Assembly (NCBI GenBank): GCA_011800155.1
Contig: CM022368.1
Span: forward strand, 4,092,001-4,156,000
DNA length: 64,000 bases
Source: Flammulina velutipes
Taxonomy: Eukaryota > Basidiomycota > Agaricomycetes > Agaricales > Physalacriaceae
Reading direction: 5' to 3'
The translations under genes were made by a program, and so were the position numbers. The notes beneath the pieces are model-generated. The model worked only from the letters and a program-made list of their open reading frames with translations, searched no databases and was not told where the DNA came from. Below are positions 47,193 through 55,788 of this stretch, in pieces (the stretch's first letter is position 1; every line of letters starts with the position of its first letter).

Positions 47193-47639
47193 ATGGACAC
47201 AATTCTGCGCACTGCGCATATATGCTTCCTGAGCACTAAATTGCTCTACTCTACGGTGAATATACTCATTATAATCTTCATCCAGCTTCTGAAAACGCTT
47301 GTTCGCGCCCACACCACGTCGTATCGCACGCAGATCGCCAAACTCAGACTTGCCGCTCAGTTCCAGCAACTCAGCGACGAGATGACGAGGTTGAGGCTCC
47401 TGCCACCAAATGATCCACAAGTTGAACAGCGAATATCAAACACCTTGTTCAGGATGGACTTGATGCAAGAGATGAGCGCAACATGTACGGATGCAGATGA
47501 AGAGATAAAGCTCGTGGTATCGACCGCGTTTATCTTCGTTGGGGTGATCGTGAGGAGCCTACATACCCATTGGACTGTTTTCTATTCTCTATTGAAGAGC
47601 AATCCCTCAGGTTCGATCTGGTCCCGACGTCGGTTATGA
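47193..47639 (+). CDS. Small membrane-associated hypothetical protein A
   Basis: 148 residues, single exon from ATG 47193. It has a hydrophobic N-terminal segment (LYSTVNILIIIFIQLLKTLV), a charged helical middle (LRLAAQFQQLSDEMTRLRLL, then FRMDLMQEMSA) and a second hydrophobic segment (VVSTAFIFVGVIV). The middle resembles that of the next gene downstream (EYKRITDELRCIRSLP, LLWEMDTLDAMS), so the two look like an old tandem pair. Not recognised as a named family. Confidence 0.6.
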   Translation: MDTILRTAHICFLSTKLLYSTVNILIIIFIQLLKTLVRAHTTSYRTQIAKLRLAAQFQQLSDEMTRLRLLPPNDPQVEQRISNTLFRMDLMQEMSATCTDADEEIKLVVSTAFIFVGVIVRSLHTHWTVFYSLLKSNPSGSIWSRRRL

Positions 47640-47851
47640 TACACTAAAATCTTCTTCAGCTCTACAAGTTTAATCAAACGGAAACGACTTGATACCTATT
47701 CTGAAATTGCGGTAGGTCATTTTCCCTTCTAGCCAGTGAGAACAACTTTCACTGTTCTATTCTCTCAGTGCCTGAGCCCTCCGTTCCTTCTAGCCTGCAT
47801 CGAAAATCGTCTTCATAACACGTGCCAACTCCACTTTCTCACCGAACGACC

Positions 47852-48223
47852 ATGTCTCTCATTCGATTTCCTCTCCGACTGCCTCTACCCTCGTTTCAAT
47901 CCCTCTTTACCGCCTTGAAGGCATCCTTCTCTTTGCTTTCGTGTGCCTGGCAGGCCATCCAACTCCTCCATCTACTCTGCAACGGATGGCTCTTCCTACG
48001 CGCCGCCAAATGTTTCCAGCTGAAAGAATACAAACGAATCACGGACGAATTGCGATGCATCCGCTCCTTACCGATGGAAGACGTGGACGATGAATCTGTT
48101 ACGCGTCTGCTGTGGGAGATGGATACTTTGGATGCGATGAGCACGCGCCAACTCGAGGCTGAGCGGGATCAGGCGATTCTCTTTGCGCGACTTTGGGAAA
48201 TCTTCACGCCTCACGTATTCTGA
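47852..48223 (+). CDS. Small membrane-associated hypothetical protein B
   Basis: 123 residues from the Met at 47852 (MSLIRFPLRLPLPSF); an upstream in-frame ATG at 47822 would add only ten residues. N-terminal hydrophobic stretch (LLSCAWQAIQLLHLLCNGWL), then a charged helix with ITDELRCIRSLP and LWEMDTLDAMSTRQLEAERD, aligned with the preceding gene. Function unknown. The spacing of about 210 bp and the shared pattern suggest tandem duplication. Confidence 0.6.
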   Translation: MSLIRFPLRLPLPSFQSLFTALKASFSLLSCAWQAIQLLHLLCNGWLFLRAAKCFQLKEYKRITDELRCIRSLPMEDVDDESVTRLLWEMDTLDAMSTRQLEAERDQAILFARLWEIFTPHVF

Positions 48224-48482
48224 AATAGTCCAGCTCGCATATTTTGATAGGTAACCGTGATCACTGTGATCCTCCGCAAGCATAGCTGACGTCCACTAGA
48301 TCCTTGCACGTACCACCCTCCTTGCTCTTTTGCTTTTCACAACGCTCTCTCGCTCTTTGTCATGTCGAATTACTATATTTTTTCAATTAGTGTCCCCATG
48401 TACTACCTTATACTTTCATTAATTTTCCCGAGCGTGGCGTACCCACGTGGCTTTCCTTGTCTTTTACCGTCACGCTCTCATA

Positions 48483-48752
48483 ATGGACTACGAATCAACC
48501 ACCTATCTCGCGATTTCAGTACACCCTCAATCACTCTTTAGCAGCTCTCCGGAGACTTTGGACATTCTGCATCCACTAGCAACATTCGTCGGCCCTGTTG
48601 GTTCATTGGACAATGTCTATTTGCTGAGTGTCCGGAAAGCCGACTGGAACGACCACAGTGACGAGATCATAGCGCGCCTAGAAGGCTCGGCGGGCGTTAG
48701 CAGGGTAGATGTGCAAACTACGAAACAAAGAGCAAAGAGGGAAGAGTTGTGA
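48483..48752 (+). CDS. Small conserved hypothetical protein
   Basis: 89 residues, start preferred at 48483 (MDYESTTYLAISVHPQSLFS), not the weaker upstream in-frame ATG at 48447. The core HPLATFVGPVGSLDNVYLLS plus the C-terminal VSRVDVQTTKQRAKREEL looks like a compact alpha-beta domain. From memory the VxVQTxKQRxKR ending recurs in basidiomycete hypotheticals. No function can be given. Confidence 0.6.
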   Translation: MDYESTTYLAISVHPQSLFSSSPETLDILHPLATFVGPVGSLDNVYLLSVRKADWNDHSDEIIARLEGSAGVSRVDVQTTKQRAKREEL

Positions 48753-49476
48753 TGGTGCGCCTTTCGGAACGTTTTACTCAATGTGTTTCTACTGATACTC
48801 TGTTCCGGTCCATTCAGAAATCTGTCGGCGCCTTTACCCCAGCAAACTTAGACACGCCGCCGCCGCTCAGAGCTGCGGTGTAGAATGAAGACATGACATG
48901 GTGCGCTTTATAACTTCCCAATCACGAAGTATCGACTGATCATTATCTAGTATTACCTCGATATTGCAGATATCTCTGGGATATGGACCAGCACACTAAA
49001 CGAGAATACCATATCTTCCACGCCGTCAGACTAAAGTGAGCATCGATCTCCCAGCAAGATTTTTTCTCCGGGGTATATCTGGCCTCTCATCCGTGACGTG
49101 TCAAGTCGTTATAAGGGTGCGAGCATTCCATGTTACATCCAGACTTCGCGCTCACATTCTCTGCATAGTCCTCTACGGTTCACCACGTACTCGGCACCGT
49201 CATTCCATCGCCGCAACTACCCGAGTACCACCGCCGAGGCTACCGTCCGTCTCACATCTAAAGCGTCATGCCGCCCAGATTAGTTTCATGGCCGGCTTAC
49301 ATGCCCGTTGTGCGTGGATCCCCCTGTTGGACATACTTTACCCTCCTCCGGCTGCGGTCTCAGACTCTTACTAAACTCTCAGTAGTAAAACCGCGTCGGC
49401 TATAGGTCCTTTATAACTCTTCCCTTGGTGCACTTCCGACTCCTCGTTACCCCTCCCTCACCAACCCCGCGCAAGA
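48753..49476. other. Intergenic stretch
   Basis: About 720 bp with no supported gene. A 112-codon frame at 49036-49374 is rich in Arg, Ser and His, with no recognisable domain, and is judged non-coding. Confidence 0.4.
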
Positions 49477-50138
49477 ATGGCGAGCGCGCTTCCGTCAGTT
49501 ACCAGCAACAATGGGTACCAGAGTATGTTGAATGGGCCAACTATCATGTATGGCTCTCTTTCATCCTCTCCTTTCGTCGTGTATTGAATCCTCATCGATA
49601 GCTACGTTTCCGCCTCAATCATAGGATCCATAATCATCTGCTTCGCTGCACTGATGTTTTGGCGGCACCGGCGAAACCGAAGGCTGCGCGCGCTCGGGAT
49701 AGATCCTCATGCTTTACACTTCGCGGGAACGCGGCCAGTACTATTACCATCGACAAAGCCAGAATTCTTTGATGTATACCTGGACGGTACGACGACGGAC
49801 TACGAGTGGCGGGACATCAAGGTGCATACTACACCTCCAAATTTCGTTTCCATTGCTCATCCCAATTTCTGAAGCCATTCTCATGCGAAGAGATCCACGC
49901 TAGGACATATCAATGTCCGCAGAAAAAGCGAGTCTCGCTCGCCTCATCGCTCTTTACGAAATTCAGCAGTTCAGCGAGTACGCTGTGCGTCAACGAAGAG
50001 GGAAGGTCGCCTCTACCGAGGTCGTTGCAATTGTCGGTGTTCGTCGCTATGCCTTCGGCTTCGGAGAAGGGAGCCCCGGGGGAGAATGGGATGGCGGTGG
50101 GGATGTTGAGTGTGCCGTATAATGGCCCGCCGATATGA
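49477..50138 (+). CDS. Small single-pass membrane protein
   Basis: Three exons. ATG 49477 gives MASALPSVTSNNGYQ. After an intron with a GTATGG donor and a GATAG acceptor comes a transmembrane helix (ASIIGSIIICFAALMFW) followed by basic residues RHRRNRRLR, so the C-terminus should be cytosolic. A second intron at about 49821-49893 joins to IHARTYQCPQKKRVSL and a C-terminal LQLSVFVAMPSASEKG, AVGMLSVPYNGPPI. The AMPS...VPY ending is familiar from other agaricomycete small membrane proteins with unknown roles. About 165 residues. Confidence 0.7.
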
Positions 50139-50494
50139 TCGCGACTGGTTCTTATTGTATGCTAGATAATGTGGATACCCTATACGTCTCTTGATGACCA
50201 GCAGTATTGTACGATATTTTGTAATACGACGCGTTGAAATGCACCTTTCTTGAGATTACATAGTACTCAACCTCCGGCTGAAGGGATTTGGATCTACCTA
50301 TGCGCTGGAGTGGTGACTAGCGACTAGTGAAAGGCAAGGGGGAAGAAGCAGGCCTCGAGGCCTTTGCGTTTTATTATAGTAGATAGATGTGATCCTATGC
50401 TCGACAGAGAACTCTCCAGTGGCAGTTCAACGTTCAGTGGCCATGACGAAATCAACCGAACCAGTGTGACCTACGTGACTTGATCTCACCCTCA

Positions 50495-51003
50495 GCTCTA
50501 GGAACCCTGAAAATGCGGTTCAAGCTGTGGTACCAAAATGTGTTAAATTAATTTTGCCCTCCCGAAGGGAGCGAAATTTGGCTGTTTTTTGCCTTTTTTA
50601 CCGGACCTCAGGTTTTCCCTTAAATTTTTGCCCAACGCGTACCATACCCTTTAAAATGCGCCACATTTTCTTCCATTTGTGGAAATTTTTCTGCGTCTAG
50701 ATCCTTGCCCTAAACAGAGGCTCCGAAACCAATACAACTGACCTGGATTGAACTGAGAGCGTCGGGAATATATTTCACGTCACCAGCAACCTTCTGAGCC
50801 ATATAGTCAATATTGGGGTAAAATTTTGCCCTATGGGACGGACCTACCTCTCATGAGGCGCTTTTTTGCCCTCACCACCACCATACCTAAGCGCCCAAAA
50901 AGTGTCAGATTTTGCCCTAAAAATCGGACATCAGGTCAAAAAGTCCTCAAATTTTGCCCTTCGGGATCGATGCTCGAACCGTATTTTCAGGGGTCCTTCA
51001 GCT
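50495..51003. mobile_element. MITE-like element with terminal inverted repeats
   Basis: A 509-bp segment. The 27-nt left end begins AGCTCTAGGAACCC (50495-50521). The right end, reverse-complemented, begins AGCTGAAGGACCCC (50977-51003) and matches it at 23 of 27 positions. Both ends are flanked by CTC (50492-50494 and 51004-51006), a possible 3-bp target duplication. Inside are six copies of TTTTGCCC and no coding frame. It interrupts the promoter of kinase-like copy 5; the same promoter in copy 6 lacks it. Confidence 0.65.
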
Positions 51004-51033
51004 CTCAGATCTCAACCTGGTCAGCGTGAACGA

Positions 51034-52512
51034 ATGGCCTCACAGATGAGGCATGCGGCTTGGACTCTACTACCTCTGGCCGGCATCGCACTCTACAGCT
51101 ACATTAAAGTTGATGTCATCCACATGGACAACTGTTTCGAGACCATTCTCTGGACTTTCTGCTCGTGGCGATACTCAGTCGCCCAAAACTTGTCAGAGTG
51201 GACAATAACGGACAATGACGATGATGCCGTATTCAAGCGACGTACTTTGCGTGCCGTGGATACATGGAAGTTTTGGTCTCCGTTCTTTGCGTCACGCGGC
51301 TACACACTCTACACGCAACGTGGCAAGAAATCTCTTTTGCTAGCTCCAGCGACACCTACCCCCGCGCGTGAACAAGAGTACCCGTTTGCACGGCTTCTTG
51401 GGGCGCCAGAAGATTTCGAATACGCAGTATGTTCACTGTCGCGCTTATTGATGTCTCCGTGCCTCATGATCTTTTGAGACAATGCGTGTTTGGCCAGCTA
51501 GAGACCGGCTTGGTCGAGATGTCATTATAAAGTATGTCCCATATCTATGGTGTTTCGCACCACTCACATCTTTCCTAGGCTGGTATCAGGCTCCGAGCCT
51601 TCGCAGGAACTGGAGGCATTGCGGCGTTTAAATAGCCCGTTACTGCGCGCAAATCCGCGAAATCGAACGATTCCTGTCTTGGAATTCATCAAGTGGGGAG
51701 ATTTGGTATTTGCAGTTATGCCTCGGTGAGCCAAGTATTGCGTCGCGTGCGCAGTTGTTGACTCAGACGAGCAGCTGGTTTTGCGCTTTTTTTGTAGATT
51801 TTCAATACTTGGGCGAGGCCGTGTATCTTTGGGAGCAGCTCCTTGAGGTACCTTTACTACCATTGGGCTTTCCTTAGGCTAATAAAGCTATAGGGCCTTG
51901 AATTTTGTCATGAACATCGTGTGGCAAATTGTGATATCCACGCGGAAAACACGATGTTGGATGTCGTTAATTCAACATCTACGATAGGCGAACTGACGGG
52001 TGTCCTGGGCCTAGGGAGTCGTTGTGCCTTTATTGACTTTGGCCATGCTTCTGTATTACCCTATACTGTTGCGCTTGAAGACGCGCCTCTTCGGGACAAC
52101 ATCATCTTCCGCAGCCCCTTCACTCGACAACCTCTGTTCAACCCATTCGTCGCCGATGTTATGTTCCTCGGATCGATGATGGAGCGTCTCATCAGGGTAT
52201 GTTCCATTTCGTGTCTTTCTTGACAATCAACTTGACGTCGTTCAGATGGCGCCAGAGGTATTTCCAGATGGCATCCTCCTTCTAGACAAGATGATGGGAC
52301 TCAACGGTCACTCTGTCCCCACCGCGGCAGAGGCCTTGAGCGAACTTCGTCTCATCAAAATAAGACTCAATCAAGATGCACTACAGTTTTATTTACCTGG
52401 AAGGATGTGGATCCGGGAAGCAAATCATGGTGTGCATTTTCCCTTGTGTCTGTGGGCATACTACTAATGGCCTTATACAGGGTCTTACATCCAACCACGT
52501 AAATTGTCTTAA
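51034..52512 (+). CDS. Membrane-anchored kinase-like protein, copy 5
   Basis: Start at 51034 (MASQMRHAAWTLLPLAGIAL), chosen because it aligns with the other copies; upstream in-frame sequence belongs to the inserted element. Exons give DTWKFWSPFFASRGYTLYTQ, then TMRVWPARDRLGRDVIIK, RWFCAFFVDFQYLGEAVYLW, RVANCDIHAEN, FIDFGHASVLP and the insert PFTRQPLFNPF shared with copies 1 and 6. The final exon gives GSYIQPRKLS with a stop at 52512. One change is notable: the usual GVMGPESRYAF reads GVLGLGSRCAF here. Splice sites look intact. The MITE-like element ends about 30 bp before the ATG and has probably altered its expression. Confidence 0.8.
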
Positions 52513-52554
52513 CCTTATTGTGTGCCCGCTGCTTTGTCACTTTGCTATGCCCGA

Positions 52555-53060
52555 TATTGTATGACTGATCCTATATTCAATCGCCGCAATGCCTCCAGCT
52601 CCCGCGACGACTTGAAGTCAGTTACTGATCTAATAAACATGTGAGCGAGATGAATGAGTATTGACATATAGAGGACTCACTTTATCATAACTTCCCGACA
52701 GTCGGTCTCTGGCAGGCCACACGCATCACCATAAATTGGCATGAGGGTATCTGATTATACTGCCTGAGATTCGTACGAGCAACATACACCATGATTGTAC
52801 TCTTCCTCAAAGTCGCGCAAAGGGATATTCTCGCTGCAGGGGGTGGCAATAAAAGCTCAAGAGCCACGGGAGGTGGCCCTCGTATAGAGCGTACTTATAT
52901 CCGCGAGATGCAAAAAATGGGGCAAAAACTTCCAAAAATCCATAGCACGAAAATGATCATCGCACTCTTCTTCGGTTGTCATTTCTCGGAGTTTACTGTA
53001 CCAAGCAATCCAAAAACGGTTAGCGAAACAGAGACGAACCTTGTAATGTTGTGTTACAAA
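52555..53060 (-). pseudogene. Antisense kinase-like relic 1
   Basis: On the minus strand, pieces of the same family are readable: FWKFLPHFLHLADIS (compare WKFWSPFFASRGYT), REYPFARL, then REVMIK, and after an intron-like gap SVTDFKSSRELEALRRLNIG (compare LVSGSEPSQELEALRRLNSP). The frame shifts between blocks, and everything after ELEALRRLN, including the catalytic region, is missing. It is a decayed, truncated relative in the opposite orientation to copy 5. Confidence 0.7.
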
Positions 53061-53491
53061 TCAGGCTTCCAGAGGTGGTGAGTGAGAAAATCAAGGACAC
53101 GAAGGTTCTCAGTCTACTATTTAAATCTATTCAACGGTTGCCGGGGAGAATACCATACTAGTGTTTGTACTCTGGAGTGAAGCAATGGTTTGTACCTTTG
53201 GAAGTCCGGGATGGTCTGTAATGTTATTCGCACTCAGAGATACTAGAGAGAGACAGTCAAGGGATGCAGTCGTATTTGGCTACGTACAGATGCAGTTGCG
53301 CAGATAAACCTCATGGTCTCCACCTCGATTACTTTGATCACGGAGATGATGAGAAATCTGCGTATTATTTGCAATGCTTTCTTCAAAAGGGACTCCTCAG
53401 GCCTCAGCGCTTAATCGACTATGGATAATGTGACCTACGTGACTTAGTCTCAGCCTATCAACTTGAACCTGGTCAGCTTCAACTTGAACGA

Positions 53492-54974
53492 ATGATCTCA
53501 CATGCAAAGCATGCTTGGACTCTACTGCCTCTGGCCGGCATCGCACTCTATGGCTACATGAAGGTCGATATTATCCGTATGGACAACTATTTCGACACCA
53601 TTCTCTGGACTTTCCGGTCGTGGCGATACCCAGTCTCTCAAGACCTGTCAGAGTGGACAATAACGGGGGACGACGATGATGCCGTATTCAAACGACGTAC
53701 TTTTCGTGCCGTGGATACATGGAAGTTTTGGTCTCCGTTCTTTGCGTCACGCGGCTACACACTTTATACGCGACGTGGCAAGGGATCTCTTTTGCTAGCT
53801 CCAGCGACACCTACCCCCGCGCGTGAACAAGAGTATCCATTTGCACGGCTTCTGGGGACGCCAGGAGATTTCAAATATGCAGTACGTGTACTGTCGCGCT
53901 TATTGATGACATCGTGCCTCATGATCTCTTGAGGCAATGCGTGTTTGGCCAGCTAGGGACCGGCTTGGTCGAGATGTCATTATAAAGTATGTATCGATAT
54001 GCATGGTGGTCCGTACCACTCACGTCTTTCCAAGGCTAGTATCAGGCCCCGAGCCTTCGCAGGAACTGGAGGCATTGCGGCGTCTGAACAGCCCATTACT
54101 GCGCGCAAACCCGTGCAATCGAACGATCCCTGTCTTGGAATTCATCAAGTGGGGAAATTTGGTGTTTGCAGTCATGCCTCGGTGAGCCAAGTAGTGCATC
54201 GTGTGCGCAGTCGTTGATTCGGATGTTTAGCTGGTTTCCCGCTTTTTTTGTAGATTTTCAATACTTGGGCGAGGCCGTGCATCTTTGGGAGCAGCTCCTT
54301 GAGGTGCTTTCGCTACCGTTCGACTTTCCTCAAGCTAATAAAGCTACAGGGCCTAGAATTCTGCCACGAACATCGTGTGGCGAATTGTGATATCCTGCCT
54401 GGGAATACTGTGTTGGATATTACTACTAGTACTCCAAGTTCTACACTCGGTGAAGTGAAAGATGTCATGGGCCCAGAGAGTCGTTATGCTTTGATTGACT
54501 TTGGTCATGCTTCTGTTTTACCCTATACGGTAGCGCTCGAAGACGCGCCTCTTCGGGACAACCTCATCTTCCGCAACCCCTTCATTCGACAACCTCTGTT
54601 TAATCCATTCATCGCCGATGTTATGTTCCTCGGATCTATGATGGAGCGTCTTATCAGGGTATGTTCCATTTCGTGTCTTCCTTGACAATCAACTTGACGT
54701 CGTTCAGATGGCGCCAGAGGTATTTCCAGATGGCATCCACCTTCTGGACAAGATGATGGGACTCAATGGCCACTCTGTCCCCACCGCCGCAGAAGCATTG
54801 CGCGAGTTTCGTCTCATTAAAACACGACTGAATCCAGATGCCCTACAGTTTTATTTACCTGGAAGTATATGGATCCGGGAAGCAAATCATGGTGTGCATT
54901 TTCCCTTGTGTCTGTGGGCATACTACTAATGGCCTTATACAGGGTCTTACATCCAACCACGTAAATTGTCTTAA
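53492..54974 (+). CDS. Membrane-anchored kinase-like protein, copy 6
   Basis: Start at 53492 (MISHAKHAWTLLPLAGIALY). Domain order is as in the other copies: DTWKFWSPFFASRGYTLYTR, WPARDRLGRDVIIK, RLNSPLLRANPCNRTIPVLE, RVANCDILPGN, LIDFGHASVLP, insert PFIRQPLFNPF and last exon GSYIQPRKLS ending at 54974. It is the sister of copy 5, and the two 3' flanks are almost identical for several hundred bases. Splice sites are intact. The family combines a membrane anchor with a kinase fold whose HRD is NCD. Confidence 0.8.
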
Positions 54975-55029
54975 CCTTATTGTGTGCCCGCTGCTTTGTC
55001 ACTTTGCTACGCTCGATACTGTATGACCG

Positions 55030-55460
55030 CTCCTATATTCACACGCCGCAATGCCTCCAGCCCCCGCGACGACTTGAAATCAGATACTAATCTAACAAAC
55101 ATCTGGGCGAGATGAATGAGTATTGACATATATAGGACTCGCTTTATCATAACTTCCCGACCGGCGGTCTCTGGCAGGCCACACGCATCACCATAAATTG
55201 GCATGAGGGTATCTGATTATACTACCTGAGATTCGTACGAACAACATACACCATAATTGTACTCTTCCTCAAAGTCGCGCAAAGGGATATCCTCGCTGCA
55301 GGGGGTGGCAATAAAAACTCAAGAGCCACGGGATGATGCCCTCGTATCGAGCGTACTTATATCCGCGAGATGCAAAAAATGGGGCAAAACCCTTCTAGAA
55401 TCCATACTTAGCACGAAAACCCGTCTTCGTCATCGTTTCTCGGAGTTTACCAGGCAATCC
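55030..55460 (-). pseudogene. Antisense kinase-like relic 2
   Basis: A near-identical copy of relic 1 in the same place relative to copy 6. On the minus strand it reads ETAGREVMIK and, after an intron-like gap, a SDFKSSRGLEALRRVNIG-like segment. It carries additional small deletions (around 55330 and 55400) and no catalytic region. Confidence 0.65.
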
Positions 55461-55788
55461 AAAAACGGTTCGCGAAACACGAGGCTTGATCCAAACCTAC
55501 CAAAGCGAGGCAGCATGAGAAATCCTCACAGACTCGACTCACTCTTGACTCACTCGCTCGAGGACCTCAGAAAGATCGCCCTCTTCGCGCTTTCACATCT
55601 CTCCCCAACTCATCGACGAGTTGTTACTCATCACAGATGAAAAAGATCAACAAGAAATGAAATAACAATACAAATGCTGCGCATGCAAGGTAAAAGTAAA
55701 GATCTACATGTAGTTTAGTGGTATGCTATAATGAACAGTGTCCCATGAGGAGTAAAAGAATCAAAACGTCACAGCAAAAAGAAAATAA

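Larger units (their letters stand above)
51034..55460. repeat. Tandem segmental duplication (kinase-like gene plus relic)
   Basis: Two units of about 2.0 kb each (51034-53060 and 53492-55460) carry a complete kinase-like gene followed by the same antisense relic. Long blocks, for example 52420-52560 against 54880-55020, are almost identical. The relic therefore decayed before the duplication. Confidence 0.75.

Noticed and set aside
49036..49374. 112-codon plus-strand frame
   Set aside because: Arg/Ser/His-rich composition typical of chance frames, no homologous pattern recognised.
50540..50965. Repeated TTTTGCCC as a CRISPR or satellite array
   Set aside because: Repeat units are 8-10 nt with irregular spacing and lie inside an element with inverted-repeat ends in a eukaryotic genome.
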